Origin: Photobacterium aphoticum
Lineage (GTDB): Bacteria; Pseudomonadota; Gammaproteobacteria; Enterobacterales; Vibrionaceae
Direction: 5' to 3'
DNA length: 64,000 bases
Assembly: GCF_001029435.1 (NCBI RefSeq)
Contig: NZ_LDOV01000010.1
Span: forward strand, 558,001 to 622,000
Below are positions 17,588 through 27,714 of the stretch, piece after piece; positions within the stretch are counted from its first letter, which is position 1, and every line of letters begins with the position of its first letter. The translations under genes and the position numbers were made by a program. The notes under the pieces are model-generated. The model did not search any database. It saw nothing but the letters and a program-made list of their open reading frames with translations, and was not told where the DNA came from.

Positions 17588-18412
17588 TTAGGCGACAAAT
17601 TGCACCAATGCAGAAATGCCATCTTCATCGAACTGCCCGGCTTCAGCGCGTTTAACAATCTCTTCGGGTGTAAAACGTGTGCCGTCATACACCACAACCA
17701 TACTGGTATCCCCAGACTTCAGGAAGGTGGTTTCACCGTATTCGGTATAACGGGTCGCACCGATGCTGATGATCGCCTGTGTTGGGTATTCAGCGTTGGC
17801 TAGGTGCATCGCAATGTGCTCTGTCGGGCCCACATCCTGCTGATTGTTCATACGATCCATGATCCAATCCAACAGCTTTTCATGGAAGTAGCTATAGCCC
17901 AATACCGGACTGTCTTCGCCGTAACGGTGCAATTCACCATCACGCAAATGGAAGCTGGCGATGCGGTATGCGTCCAGTTCACCACCTTCTGCCAAACTGG
18001 ATAACGAGATCAAACGGTCAGATAAACCTTTGGTCTGCTCGCCCCAGTTTTTCTTTTCGCTGATTTTCTTCGCATTCGGTTTGCGAATTGAACAGTCATT
18101 GTAAGCAGCAAAATGCGTTGGCTTGATACTGACCACACGCTCACCGTCATAAGTGATATCACAGAGCAGTGCCACTTCCGGCTCGATTTGCAGATTGTCC
18201 GCATCATTTGGCGGCACAATCGTGTTATGTGACAACGGGTAAGTCGACAAGAAGCCCGCTTTTTCGGAAGGGACGTAAAAAGGGAAAATCGCTTTCGGCT
18301 GAATCGCTTCTTTCACTTCAACAGCAAGGAAGTCTTTATCTTCGCCCGCCTGCTCTAAGTGGCCTGCAAAATTACCTGCTACCCCAAAACCAATCACATG
18401 TTGATATGACAT
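17588..18412 (-). CDS. Conserved protein resembling DUF5718, FAH-like
   Basis: 274 residues, cytosolic, no signal peptide or membrane segment. The start MSYQHVIGFGVAGNFAGHLEQAG and the motif QIEPEVALLCDITYDG recall fumarylacetoacetate hydrolase-type folds, where an acidic cluster binds a divalent metal. I recognise it only as the conserved proteobacterial family labelled DUF5718; no reaction is established. It is monocistronic. The ribosome site before the ATG is weak. Confidence 0.65.
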   Translation of the reverse strand: MSYQHVIGFGVAGNFAGHLEQAGEDKDFLAVEVKEAIQPKAIFPFYVPSEKAGFLSTYPLSHNTIVPPNDADNLQIEPEVALLCDITYDGERVVSIKPTHFAAYNDCSIRKPNAKKISEKKNWGEQTKGLSDRLISLSSLAEGGELDAYRIASFHLRDGELHRYGEDSPVLGYSYFHEKLLDWIMDRMNNQQDVGPTEHIAMHLANAEYPTQAIISIGATRYTEYGETTFLKSGDTSMVVVYDGTRFTPEEIVKRAEAGQFDEDGISALVQFVA

Positions 18413-18680
18413 CCATTTATTCTCATGTTCAGCTAAATTACCGGTATTTTAACTGGCCTTGCACCAGTAGCACGAGAATTAGCTCACATCACGGATGATT
18501 GCTTCACGACATTTTTATTCATCGGCAAAGTTGTAAGTAATAATTAACCGTTATTTAACATGTGGTTATCTTTTAGTAAGATCGCCCTGCAAGAAACAGG
18601 ACGTTAACTTATGTGAACCATGGGTATCAAAACTATGTTCATCCCAACGTGTTCACCCCAACGAAAAGGAATTTAGCGAC

Positions 18681-19910
18681 ATGGATAACCCGCAAATAAC
18701 ATTCCGCCCTCACCTACTGGCACTATCACTCGCCCTCCCTGCGGTGGCTTTCTCAGGCTTCGCCACAGCCGAGATGCCAGCGAGCGCAGATGTACATTCA
18801 AGCAAGGCCGCTTCAACATTGAACACAAAAGTGATGAACGGCGAACCAGCCAGCAGCGTTGCCAACGATTTACTGCCTTGGCAAGCTGCCATTATGTCAG
18901 AAGAAGTGTATGGCGGTTATTACTCTGGGTGTGGCGCCGTTATTATCAGTGATTACTGGGCAGTCACAGCAGCGCATTGTTTAGAAAGTTATGCGCAATT
19001 AGGCAATACCCTGATCGCTGGCACAACCTACATCCCTAATTCCACAGGTGAAGCGAATACCGTCGATGAAAAATTCAAATTCAATATTGTGGAAAAAATC
19101 AAGCATCCTGGTTTTAACGGTATCTATGACCTAGATGACGATATTGGACTAATCAAAGTTGACCGCCCGCTGTCCAGCGTGGCAAAACCGATTAAACTCG
19201 CCACCCCTGACGAACAAGCATTGGCCAATCAGGATTTTGTGAACACTTGGACACCAACAGCCGCTACCAATGGCAATGTTATTGCGTCTGGCTGGGGGAA
19301 TACCGAACCTGATTTTCTCCCCCCTAATGAATTGATGGTGGTGAAACTCGCGGGCATTCCATTAGATCAATGTGATGAAGGTGATCTTCCTTTAACCGGC
19401 AGTTCTCACTTCGTCTGTGCCGACAGTAACATTCCAGACGTCAAAAAAGACGTATGTGCGGGGGATTCCGGCGGGCCGCTGATTTGGCAAAACCCGAACA
19501 ACGCAGGTGATACCGATCATGGTTTACGCGTCATCGGCGTCACCAGCTATGGTCCTTACTGTGATGAAAAATATATCGGTAACCCACTTGCTCAAACCAA
19601 TGGCCTCTACACAGAATTGGCGGCTTACTACGACTGGATTGCCCTAGAGACACAATTAAACCTGCCGGGCTTAGCCACTTCATCTTTCACTCACAATCCC
19701 TTTGATCTAGTGAGTGAAGATGCCACCAACCCTGATGCCGGAACCGGTAATGGTGGCGGTGAAGGCAGTGGTAATGGAGATGGCAACGGTGAATCAGGAA
19801 AAGAAACAGAATCTTCGACCACGTCTAAATCATCTGGTGGCGGTAGCATGCCGTTAGGCCTATTGGCCTCGTTGATGGCACTGGCTTTCTGGCGTCGTCA
19901 ACTCGGATAA
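18681..19910 (+). CDS. Secreted trypsin-like serine protease with GlyGly-CTERM sorting signal
   Basis: 409 residues. A signal peptide ends near FATAEM. The S1 domain shows the triad as H99 (TAAHC), D154 (DDDIGLI) and S263 (GDSGGP). D257, six residues before the Ser, predicts cleavage after Arg/Lys. A Gly/Ser-rich linker (about 358-386) leads to the GlyGly-CTERM tail: SSGGGSMPLG, a hydrophobic helix and the basic end WRRQLG. This resembles VesA/B/C of Vibrio cholerae, which pass through the type II secretion system and are processed by rhombosortase at the cell surface. A rhomboid-family gene lies at 44354-44938. Confidence 0.9.
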   Translation: MDNPQITFRPHLLALSLALPAVAFSGFATAEMPASADVHSSKAASTLNTKVMNGEPASSVANDLLPWQAAIMSEEVYGGYYSGCGAVIISDYWAVTAAHCLESYAQLGNTLIAGTTYIPNSTGEANTVDEKFKFNIVEKIKHPGFNGIYDLDDDIGLIKVDRPLSSVAKPIKLATPDEQALANQDFVNTWTPTAATNGNVIASGWGNTEPDFLPPNELMVVKLAGIPLDQCDEGDLPLTGSSHFVCADSNIPDVKKDVCAGDSGGPLIWQNPNNAGDTDHGLRVIGVTSYGPYCDEKYIGNPLAQTNGLYTELAAYYDWIALETQLNLPGLATSSFTHNPFDLVSEDATNPDAGTGNGGGEGSGNGDGNGESGKETESSTTSKSSGGGSMPLGLLASLMALAFWRRQLG

Positions 19911-19937
19911 GTTCACCCAAGTCTGTTGATTAATATA

Positions 19938-19980
19938 CTGAGGCCAACCCTGCATTTCCCCCTTGCAGCTGGCCTCTTTT
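19938..19980 (+). terminator. Terminator of the serine protease gene
   Basis: GAGGCCA (19940-19946) pairs with TGGCCTC (19970-19976), with an inner CTGCA/TGCAG stem, followed by TTTTATT. Confidence 0.8.
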
Positions 19981-20012
19981 ATTGCTTCGTCATACCGAAA
20001 ATACAGTCACAT

Positions 20013-20036
20013 AAAAAAAGCGCCCGAAGGCGCTTT
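20013..20036 (-). terminator. Terminator of the RND efflux operon
   Basis: AAAGCGCC (20017-20024) pairs with GGCGCTTT (20029-20036) around the tetraloop CGAA. On the minus strand the hairpin is followed by a run of T. Confidence 0.88.
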
Positions 20037-20063
20037 AGTCACAGAGATAACGTCAATAACGTA

Positions 20064-23000
20064 TTAATCGTCTTCTAACTCTATCAGCTTGGTTGAGCCA
20101 CCATGGAATTTCTCACGCTGGCGCTGAACCAGTGCGAAGAAACCTGGGATCAGGAAGGTACCAGCTAACAGTACGCACAACAGGCCACCCGTTAAGGAGA
20201 TCCCCAGTGAGTTCTGACTGATGTGACCTGCACCTGAAGCAAAGATCAGCGGCAGAATACCCAAAATGAACGACCACGACGTCATGTTCACCGCACGGAA
20301 ACGCAGACGACCACCACGTACCGCCGCCTGTTCGATATCCAACTCTTTTTCTTCACGCTCGATCTTGGCAAATTCCACAATCAAGATGGCGTTCTTCGCC
20401 GCCAAGGCAATCAAGAGAACCAAACCAATCTGTGCGTACAAGTTCAATGGTGTACCGGTAATGGTTAACGCCAAGAAAGATCCCAACGTCGCAACCGGTA
20501 CAACAAGAATGATCGCCAGCGGAATACTCCAGCTCTCATACTGTGCCACCATGAACAGGTAAATAAAGATCAAAGCTAACGCAAACGCATAAATCGCCTG
20601 GTTGCCCGCCTGCACTTCCTGATATGCCATGCCGGTCCACTCATACTGGTAACCTTGTGGCAGCACTTCTGCCGCAACACGTTCCATTGCCGCAATCGCA
20701 TCACCACTTGAGTAACCCGGCGCCGGAGAACCTTGAATCACCACCGAGCGGTACATGTTGTAACGCCATGCCACGTCTGGCTCAAACACTTGCTCCACTT
20801 TCGTCAGCGTACTTAGCGGGATCATGGTGCCGTTTGCAGATCGAACGTGGAAACGATCTAACGCATCCAAGTTGTCACGGAAGTCACTGTCCGCTTGCAG
20901 CGTTACACGGTAGTTCTTGCCGTACATCGTGAAATCGTTCACGTACATAGAACCTAAGTTACCCTGTAGCGTTTGGAAGATTTCTGTCAGTGGAATACCT
21001 AACTGCTTGGCTTTCACACGGTCGATGTCCACATAGAAATGCGGCACGTTGGCACGGAAGGTACTGAAGGTGTATTGGATTTCAGGCTGCGCATTGGCTT
21101 TCTTAATCACTTCCCCCATGACATTGGCCAAATCAGTACGGCTACGGCCCAGCGTATCTTCCAGTACAAATTCAAAGCCTGATGCCGGTCCCATCCCCGG
21201 TACCGCTGGGGCACCCATGGCAAACACGACCGCTTCCGGCAGTGTCATCGCCGCACGGGCATTAATACGGCTGGAAATCGCAAAGGAGGAATGATCCCCT
21301 TCCATCGCATTTCGCTCGTCCCACTCTTTCAACTTAATGAACAGTGACGCACCGTTGGATGCCGAAGCACCGGTCAGGAACGCAAAGCCATTGGCGACGG
21401 TAATACCTTCAATGCCCGGCTCATCAGCCAGCATTTCTTGCAGTTTGATGGTCGTCGCTTCAGTACGTGACAGTGATGCTGAGTCCGGCAGCTGCACGTT
21501 AACCAGCAAGATACCTTTATCTTCTGTCGGAACAAACGCTGTTGAAGTGGTTTTCGACAAGTAGGTTACCGCACCGACCGCCAATACAAAGAAGGTCACC
21601 AGCAATGCCACTTTGCGGACAAGGAAGCCTGCAATGGCGCCGTATTTCAGTGTAATTTTATCCAGACCACGGTTGAAAATCTCAAACCAGCGTGCGGTGT
21701 TACCGCCACCTTGTTTCAACACCAAGGCACACAATGCTGGCGATAAGGTCAAGGCGTTAATTGACGAGATCAGTACCGAGATACAAATGGTCAGTGCAAA
21801 CTGGCGGTACATGATACCGGTAATACCCGGCAACATTGCCACCGGCAGGAATACCGCCAACAAAACCAAGGTGGAAGTGATAATCGGGCCCGTTACCTCT
21901 TTCATCGCGATCAGCGTCGCTTTACGCGGTGTCAGGCTTGGATCACGCGCCATATTGGTATCCACGTTTTCGATAACCAGAATGGCGTCATCTACGACGA
22001 TACCGATAGCCAGAATCAAACCGAACAAGGTCACGGTATTGATGGTAAAGCCAGCCGCCAGCATGATGGCAAACGTACCGATCAGCGAAACCGGAATCGC
22101 AACAACAGGGATCAAGGTAGAACGCATGCTACCCAAGAACAGGTACGTCACCGCGATAACCAACAGAATCGCTTCAATCAGGGTTTTCACCACCCCTTTG
22201 ATCGATTCAGAAACGAACAAGGTAGTATCATAACTGGTCTCGTAAGCCATGCCTTCAGGGAAGTCTTTACTCATACGCGCCAGCGTATCCATCACCGCTT
22301 TACCACTTTCCAATGCATTTGCATCAGTCTGCAGGTTTAACGTCACAATAGACGCAGGCTGGTTACGGAAATTACCGTTACCGTCATAGAACTTTTTACC
22401 CAGTTCTACGCGAGCAACGTCTTTGAGGTACACCATTGAGCCATCATTGTTGGCACGCAGTACCACCTTTTCAAACTCATCGACGCTTTCAAGACGACCT
22501 TTTGTCACCAGGTTAAACTGCACTTCTTGCGCGGCACTGTAAGGGGCGGCCCCCACTTTACCTGCTGCAACCTGAACGTTTTGCTCTGACAAGGCTTTGT
22601 GTACGTCAGATGTGGTGAGCCCCAAGTTCGCCATCTTCTCTGGGTCAAGCCAGACACGCATGGAGTATTCACCGCCACCGATCACGTTCACTTCACTGAT
22701 CCCTTTCACGCGCGCCAACTGGTCTTTCACGTTCAGGTTAATATAGTTGATCAGGAACTTATCGTCATACTGGCCGTCAGGTGAATAGAAGTTCAAAACC
22801 ATCAGCAAGTCAGGCGAGCGTTTTTTCACCGTCACACCGACCATACGCACTTCTGCCGGTAGCTTAGATTCAATCTGAGCAATACGGTTTTGTACGTTAA
22901 CCTGTGCCATATCCGGATCGGTACCGATATCAAACGTCACGTTCAGGCTGTATGAACCGTCATTGGCGCTTTTCGAAGACATGTAGATCATGTTTTCAAC

Positions 23001-23216
23001 ACCATTGACAGAGGCTTCAATCGGGTCAGCGATCGCCTCTTCTACTACCTCAGCACTGGCGCCTGAATAGAAGGCTTTTACACCCACCGACGGCGGACTG
23101 ATTTTCGGGTATTCCGCCACAGGCAGGTTCATCGCTGCGATAGCACCTGCCAAGGTCAGAATGATTGAGATCACCAGCGCAAATTTAGGGCGCTGGATAA
23201 AAAAGCGGCTTAGCAT
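20064..23216 (-). CDS. RND efflux transporter, HAE1 family inner membrane permease
   Basis: 1050 residues, the full AcrB-type length. The N-terminus [19 protein letters not shown] and porter region ([19 protein letters not shown]) are typical. The proton-relay pair is present in TM4 ([14 protein letters not shown]), and the TM10 Lys in [13 protein letters not shown]. It would extrude hydrophobic or amphipathic compounds using the proton gradient, with the adaptor encoded 2 nt upstream and a TolC-like channel encoded elsewhere. Substrate cannot be read from the sequence. Confidence 0.95.
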   Translation of the reverse strand: MLSRFFIQRPKFALVISIILTLAGAIAAMNLPVAEYPKISPPSVGVKAFYSGASAEVVEEAIADPIEASVNGVENMIYMSSKSANDGSYSLNVTFDIGTDPDMAQVNVQNRIAQIESKLPAEVRMVGVTVKKRSPDLLMVLNFYSPDGQYDDKFLINYINLNVKDQLARVKGISEVNVIGGGEYSMRVWLDPEKMANLGLTTSDVHKALSEQNVQVAAGKVGAAPYSAAQEVQFNLVTKGRLESVDEFEKVVLRANNDGSMVYLKDVARVELGKKFYDGNGNFRNQPASIVTLNLQTDANALESGKAVMDTLARMSKDFPEGMAYETSYDTTLFVSESIKGVVKTLIEAILLVIAVTYLFLGSMRSTLIPVVAIPVSLIGTFAIMLAAGFTINTVTLFGLILAIGIVVDDAILVIENVDTNMARDPSLTPRKATLIAMKEVTGPIITSTLVLLAVFLPVAMLPGITGIMYRQFALTICISVLISSINALTLSPALCALVLKQGGGNTARWFEIFNRGLDKITLKYGAIAGFLVRKVALLVTFFVLAVGAVTYLSKTTSTAFVPTEDKGILLVNVQLPDSASLSRTEATTIKLQEMLADEPGIEGITVANGFAFLTGASASNGASLFIKLKEWDERNAMEGDHSSFAISSRINARAAMTLPEAVVFAMGAPAVPGMGPASGFEFVLEDTLGRSRTDLANVMGEVIKKANAQPEIQYTFSTFRANVPHFYVDIDRVKAKQLGIPLTEIFQTLQGNLGSMYVNDFTMYGKNYRVTLQADSDFRDNLDALDRFHVRSANGTMIPLSTLTKVEQVFEPDVAWRYNMYRSVVIQGSPAPGYSSGDAIAAMERVAAEVLPQGYQYEWTGMAYQEVQAGNQAIYAFALALIFIYLFMVAQYESWSIPLAIILVVPVATLGSFLALTITGTPLNLYAQIGLVLLIALAAKNAILIVEFAKIEREEKELDIEQAAVRGGRLRFRAVNMTSWSFILGILPLIFASGAGHISQNSLGISLTGGLLCVLLAGTFLIPGFFALVQRQREKFHGGSTKLIELEDD

Positions 23217-23218
23217 GA

Positions 23219-24340
23219 TTACCCTTTCGCCTCTTCATTTTCCAAGCGCACGGTCACGCCGTTACGCACACGCTGCAAGCCCTTGGTCAGCACGGTATCG
23301 TCGGTATTCACACCTGATGCGATGATGATCCCTTGCTCCGTTTGAGGCCCTAACTTCACGTTGCGGCGTTCCGCCACATTGCCGTCTGTCAGCACCATCA
23401 CAAAATCCCCTTCCAGATCGCTTTGTACCGCACGACGTGGGATCACGATACGTTCTACCGGCGATTTCTCACGCAGGAAAACCTGCACGTGCTGACCCGG
23501 CAACAATACCTGCTCTGCATTATTAAAGCTGGCGCGCATCGCAATCGTACCGGTGTTCAAATCAATGCGGTTACCAATGTAATCAACCGTACCTAATTGA
23601 TCATATTGCTCACCGTTCGATAGGGTCAGTACCACTTCTACATCATTTGATCCCTTACCGGCACCATCCAGTGAATCGATGCCAAGTTCCAGACGCTGAC
23701 GCTCACTCACATTGAAAGACGCTTGCATCGGGTCCAAGCTCACCAAGGTGGTCAATACACCGGCGTTTGGCGACACCAAATCACCAATACTCACCTTACT
23801 GTCACTGATACGGCCACTGAAAGGCGCGACGATACGGGTGTAAGAAAGATCCACTTCAGCGGCTTTCACCTGTGCTTTGGCTGCTTTAAGCTGGGCTTCC
23901 GCATTCAGTTTTTCTGCCGTTAAACGATCATATTCTGATTGGCTGATACTGCCTTTAGGTAGGAGGTTTTCACCACGCTGCCAGTCAAGGTTGGCACGCT
24001 TTAGAGTGGCTTCTGCCTGAGATACCGATGCTTGTGCACTGGCTAGACGGGCTTCATACGCCGCCGGTTCAATTTCAAACAATAGCTGGCCTTTTTCAAC
24101 CTGCTCACCTTCTTGGAATGAACGAGATTTTAAGTAGCCTGACACTTGTGCGGTAATGGCAACGTCTTCCATGGCCTCTGTACGGCCCACAAATTGTTTG
24201 CCTTGTTGATAATCAATCACAGTAACAGGTTGTGCTGCCACCAAAGGCATCATTGCGCCAGGTTGCCCTGTCGCTTTCTCGCCACACCCCACCAGCAAGC
24301 TGGTACTTATGAGCGTTGCGAGCATCAGTTTCTTATTCAT
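23219..24340 (-). CDS. RND efflux periplasmic adaptor lipoprotein (membrane fusion protein)
   Basis: 373 residues from the ATG at 24340 ([11 protein letters not shown]); a further in-frame ATG four codons upstream also lacks a good ribosome site. A lipoprotein signal with lipobox LLVGC gives a lipidated Cys near residue 19. Then come barrel-sandwich, alpha-hairpin ([19 protein letters not shown]) and beta-barrel domains in the AcrA order. It links the permease encoded 2 nt downstream to an outer membrane channel. No divergent regulator gene is present, but an 18-bp palindrome lies about 190 bp upstream. Confidence 0.94.
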   Translation of the reverse strand: MNKKLMLATLISTSLLVGCGEKATGQPGAMMPLVAAQPVTVIDYQQGKQFVGRTEAMEDVAITAQVSGYLKSRSFQEGEQVEKGQLLFEIEPAAYEARLASAQASVSQAEATLKRANLDWQRGENLLPKGSISQSEYDRLTAEKLNAEAQLKAAKAQVKAAEVDLSYTRIVAPFSGRISDSKVSIGDLVSPNAGVLTTLVSLDPMQASFNVSERQRLELGIDSLDGAGKGSNDVEVVLTLSNGEQYDQLGTVDYIGNRIDLNTGTIAMRASFNNAEQVLLPGQHVQVFLREKSPVERIVIPRRAVQSDLEGDFVMVLTDGNVAERRNVKLGPQTEQGIIIASGVNTDDTVLTKGLQRVRNGVTVRLENEEAKG

Positions 24341-24647
24341 ATTGCCGACCATCTAAAATGTAAAAAAAGCGCAAAAGATTTGTTAACCTGTAATAATGTG
24401 GATTATGGGGTTAACCTTCCCTTCCCGCGCAGAAATGGGTAATTCATTGACCTCTGCGGCTGAAAATAGCATTCTGCGTTTAATAGAAGCTGAACAATAT
24501 CAGGGTTAAAAGAAGATTTTTGCTTCAAATGTTTCAAAACATTTCAAAGCGTGACATTTTAATAAAACCCACTTTGATTCAAATCATTTAGTGCCTATAA
24601 CTCATAAGGTTATCATTAGCACAAAGCATACCTAGGAAGTATATTTC
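24341..24647. promoter_or_regulatory. Divergent promoter region with a palindromic operator candidate
   Basis: This region lies between the RND adaptor and the siroheme-type gene. It contains the perfect palindrome AAATGTTT-CA-AAACATTT (24527-24544), the 8-bp palindrome GGTTAACC (24409-24416), and a related GTTAACC at 24382-24388. These are plausible dimeric repressor sites, though the regulator is unknown. Confidence 0.5.
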
Positions 24648-25586
24648 ATGGATTATCTACCGATATTTTTATCATTAAAGAATAAAAAAGTGGTCGTTAT
24701 AGGCGGTGGTGAGGTGGCATGCCGAAAAATCGACTTATTAAGGAAAGCTGAGGCGAACATTACCGTGGTTTCCCCGGCGCTTCACCCTTATTTGCACGGC
24801 CTGGTAGAGAAAGCGGCGATCACATGGATTAACAAATCCTATACACCCGACGATTTAAACGGGGCCATGCAGGTCTGGGTCACGACGAATAATCGCGCAC
24901 TCAATCATGACGTTTTTGAAGATGCCCAAGTACGGGGATTATGGGCAAATGTGGTTGATGATAAAGACTACTGTAACTTCATCACGCCCTCTCTAATCGA
25001 TCGCACGCCCATTCAGGTGGCGATATCCAGTGGCGGCGCCTCCCCTGTTTTAGTGCGTTTTTTACGCGAGAAACTGGAAACACAATTACCGCAAAACCTG
25101 AGCCTGTTAGCCGACTATGCCGGTCAACAGCGTGACCGTATTAAGCAGTATTTTAAGACCGTGGATGAGCGTCGAAAATTTTGGGAATTGTTCTTCCGCC
25201 ATGCCGGTGTAGAACAAGCCCAAAGCATGGATGAACTAGAAGTGCATTTTCAGCAATTACTAGACGATAATACAGATTCACTTGCGGGCCTGTACTTGAT
25301 TGAAACCGGCACCGATCCTGAGATGCTGAGTTTGAAAGCACTGCGTTTAATGCAGCAATCGGAGTTTGTACTATTCCCGTCGGGGAAAGATGACGGCATT
25401 TTCCTCGATTTATGCCGCAGGGATGCCGACCGCGCACCTTACACACCTAGCACGCTGAATAGGTTAGTTAAGCAATATATAGATGAGGGATTGCGCGTGT
25501 GTGTGCTTGCGGATAAACAGAACGCTTCTGACTTGTTTGGGCCTTTACAGCACTATCGTCACGCGCAATATGTACCGACCGTATAA
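24648..25586 (+). CDS. Precorrin-2 dehydrogenase / sirohydrochlorin ferrochelatase (CysG-N-like) with decayed methyltransferase tail
   Basis: 312 residues; AGGAAG lies 8 nt before the ATG. Residues 1-210 match the CysG N-terminal module: NAD-binding VVVIGGGEVACRKIDLL, the catalytic Asp region NVVDDKD (D104), and the SSGGASPVL segment with S128. This module oxidises precorrin-2 and inserts iron to make siroheme. Residues about 213-312 look like the first half of a SUMT methyltransferase (LYLIETGTDPEMLSLKALRLMQ) but lack the GAGPGDP loop and the RLKGGDPFIFGRG motif. So methylation is probably lost and supplied by the cobA gene at 30132-30896. Confidence 0.85.
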   Translation: MDYLPIFLSLKNKKVVVIGGGEVACRKIDLLRKAEANITVVSPALHPYLHGLVEKAAITWINKSYTPDDLNGAMQVWVTTNNRALNHDVFEDAQVRGLWANVVDDKDYCNFITPSLIDRTPIQVAISSGGASPVLVRFLREKLETQLPQNLSLLADYAGQQRDRIKQYFKTVDERRKFWELFFRHAGVEQAQSMDELEVHFQQLLDDNTDSLAGLYLIETGTDPEMLSLKALRLMQQSEFVLFPSGKDDGIFLDLCRRDADRAPYTPSTLNRLVKQYIDEGLRVCVLADKQNASDLFGPLQHYRHAQYVPTV

Positions 25587-25651
25587 CGGTGAGAACTCAT
25601 CGCCCATTCAGCACATTGGACTGTTTCTGATTTTCTCACTGATTAATCGCA

Positions 25652-25684
25652 TGGCTGCTCCGTCTTTTTAGGGGCAGCGCTTTT
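25652..25684 (+). terminator. Terminator of the siroheme-type gene
   Basis: GCTGCTCC (25654-25661) pairs with GGGGCAGC (25671-25678), one G-U pair, with a 9-nt loop followed by GCTTTT. Confidence 0.65.
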
Positions 25685-25839
25685 CACGCAGCAACCGCAC
25701 AGCACATTTCTCACAACACAATTCTCTCACCGCTATTCTTAGGCCGTGTCGCCAATCTCAGCCTCTCTGCGCCAGCCATGTATTAGCATGACCATCTTAT
25801 TCGCGAGGTTTCAGCCTGCGTAACGGCGCGCCATCAATA

Positions 25840-25856
25840 TATGGTCTAAAACCATA
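25840..25856. promoter_or_regulatory. Inverted repeat upstream of marC-like gene
   Basis: TATGGT-CTAAA-ACCATA is a 6-5-6 inverted repeat about 95-110 bp before the GTG start. It may be an operator; no further evidence. The remainder of the roughly 360-bp gap 25587-25949 shows only the terminator described above. Confidence 0.35.
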
Positions 25857-25949
25857 CAAAATAGATACTAAAATCACAAAAAGTTCGCTTCACCACGACT
25901 AAAGTTGTTAAATAGGTATAATTATTTGTTAGTAAAGGAAGGCCTTGCA

Positions 25950-26615
25950 GTGATACATGATATTGCTACCCTCACCGTTACCGTTTTCATGGGCTTTTTT
26001 GCCATGATGAACCCGATTGCCAATACCGCCGTTTTTGTCGGTTTAACCGGCAGTCAAAACGCTTCTGAACGCCGCAATACCGCCATTAAAGCCTTAACCA
26101 CCGCCTTTTTTATCGTTGCGACATTTTGCTTACTCGGTAAAGGCATCTTCAGTGTGTTTGGCATCACCTTGCCAGCACTTCGACTTGCCGGCGGCATTTT
26201 AGTCTTTTTAGTGGGTTATCATATGTTACAAGGTAACGCCTCTAAAATGCATTCCACCAGCAACGATGAAAGCGACGCTCAAAACAATGAGAACGCTGGA
26301 AAAGACATCGCTATCTCTCCCCTTGCCCTGCCGATTTTAGCGGGTCCAGGCACCATTGCGACCGCCATGAACTATTCCGCATCCGGCGACATGCTACATA
26401 TTGTCATTACGATTGCCGCCTTTGCGACACTGTGTTTGATTACCTTCGTGTGTTTCTTATTTGGCCAAAAACTGGTGAGCAAAATCGGTGAGAGTGGCAT
26501 CAGTATTACTACGCGCCTGATGGGATTGATCCTGACCGTTATCGGCATGCAAATGCTGATTCAGGGTGTGCACGATGCCTATGCCCTATTTCAGACAGCC
26601 GCGATTCCTACATAA
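25950..26615 (+). CDS. MarC-family integral membrane protein
   Basis: 221 residues. I chose the GTG at 25950 because AAGGAAGG lies 7 nt upstream; the frame extends back to a TTG at 25905. Six hydrophobic segments, with the family marker FFAMMNPIANTAVFVGLT near the start and LPILAGPGTIATAMNY after a hydrophilic, Asn/Asp/Ser-rich central loop (about residues 105-127). MarC proteins sit in the inner membrane; despite the name, their transport function is not settled. It is monocistronic and followed by a strong terminator. Confidence 0.88.
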   Translation: MIHDIATLTVTVFMGFFAMMNPIANTAVFVGLTGSQNASERRNTAIKALTTAFFIVATFCLLGKGIFSVFGITLPALRLAGGILVFLVGYHMLQGNASKMHSTSNDESDAQNNENAGKDIAISPLALPILAGPGTIATAMNYSASGDMLHIVITIAAFATLCLITFVCFLFGQKLVSKIGESGISITTRLMGLILTVIGMQMLIQGVHDAYALFQTAAIPT

Positions 26616-26664
26616 TCATCTGTAGTCAATGCAGATAAACGCATCCTGACAGAATAGACATTGA

Positions 26665-26693
26665 TAGAGTCACCTGTGTGGCTCTATTTTTTT
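26665..26693 (+). terminator. Terminator of the marC-like gene
   Basis: TAGAGTCAC (26665-26673) pairs with GTGGCTCTA (26678-26686), one T-G pair, 4-nt loop, then seven T. Confidence 0.88.
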
Positions 26694-26758
26694 ATCAAGT
26701 GATTGCGAAACTTATCGGGTTCCATTACCCTGTAATGCTGCGTGAATTTTACCGCACT

Positions 26759-26781
26759 AACCGTCTGGTCATTGGACGGTT
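26759..26781. promoter_or_regulatory. Inverted repeat before the nucleotidyltransferase gene
   Basis: AACCGTC (26759-26765) and GACGGTT (26775-26781) form a 7-9-7 inverted repeat about 50 bp before the ATG. It is a possible operator or leader hairpin. Confidence 0.35.
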
Positions 26782-26831
26782 CACACCATCGATATACGTA
26801 TCGAATTATGGAAAAGGTAAACAGGTAAAAT

Positions 26832-27635
26832 ATGAACTATCCACAATCACTCCCTCACTCTCACAAGCAGCTGCTTTCTCATATCCTTGCGGTATTTACT
26901 CAAGACCCACGTATCGTCGGTATTGGGGCCAGTGGTTCGTATGCGTCTGACACTATGGATCAATACAGTGACTTAGATTTGGTCATTGCTATTAATCCTG
27001 ATGACTACGCTGCGGTGATGGAAGAACGCTTCACACTTATCGAACAATTAGAAGGCAAAGTCGCCGCTTTTACTGGTGAGCACGTCGGTGAACCCCGTTT
27101 GGTAATTGCATTATTTGCCCCACACGCGCTGCATGTGGATTTTAAGTTTGTCGCATTACCGGATGCTGCTGTGCGTGTGGATGACACCAAAGTGGTGTGG
27201 GAGCGTGACGGTCAACTCAGTGCAATTTACGCGCAATCTACCCCACACTATCCATGTCCAACACCGCAATGGGTAGAAGATCGTTTTTGGGTTTGGGTCC
27301 ATTACGCTGCCACAAAGATTGCCCGTGGTGAGTATTTTGAAGCGGTGGAGTTTCTCTCTTTCTTACGTGGCATGGTGCTTTCACCGCTGGCGTTACAACA
27401 ACGTGGTCTTACCCCATCGGGTGTACGTCACTTAGAAAAACGTATGCCGGATGTTGCTTCACTGCTGACAGAGACCATCGTGCAGCCAGAAAAAGCCCCA
27501 TTGATCATGGCGTTTGAGAAAATCATTGCGTTCTACCTGACTTTACGCGAGCGTGAAGACGTGACGATTCATCATGAAGCCCAAGCCTTGGCGCTGGCCT
27601 ATTTTCAACATGCATTCTCTGTCTCTGAGAACTGA
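26832..27635 (+). CDS. Nucleotidyltransferase-domain protein (pol-beta-like)
   Basis: 267 residues, cytosolic. The N-terminal domain has the nucleotidyltransferase signature: GASGSYASD followed by YSDLDLVIAI, giving the GS and DxD metal-binding pattern. A third acidic residue is likely in HALHVDFKFV. The C-terminal part is helical. The layout resembles small-molecule adenylyltransferases such as aminoglycoside nucleotidyltransferase relatives, but no substrate or resistance can be claimed. It is monocistronic, between two terminators. Confidence 0.8.
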   Translation: MNYPQSLPHSHKQLLSHILAVFTQDPRIVGIGASGSYASDTMDQYSDLDLVIAINPDDYAAVMEERFTLIEQLEGKVAAFTGEHVGEPRLVIALFAPHALHVDFKFVALPDAAVRVDDTKVVWERDGQLSAIYAQSTPHYPCPTPQWVEDRFWVWVHYAATKIARGEYFEAVEFLSFLRGMVLSPLALQQRGLTPSGVRHLEKRMPDVASLLTETIVQPEKAPLIMAFEKIIAFYLTLREREDVTIHHEAQALALAYFQHAFSVSEN

Positions 27636-27657
27636 CTGGTTGTTAGAGTAAAATAGC

Positions 27658-27691
27658 AACGGGAGGCAATGATGCCTCCCGTTTTGTCTTT
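27658..27691 (+). terminator. Terminator of the nucleotidyltransferase gene
   Basis: AACGGGAGGCA (27658-27668) pairs with TGCCTCCCGTT (27673-27683) with loop ATGA, followed by TTGTCTTTT. It lies 24 bp before the end of a convergent gene and may serve both. Confidence 0.88.
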
Positions 27692-27714
27692 TCTGCTTTT
27701 GCTATCAAACGTGA

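Noticed and set aside
21613-22233. Plus-strand open frame of 206 codons inside the RND permease gene
   Set aside because: It mirrors the permease codons, is low in sequence character and has no start signal; a shadow frame.
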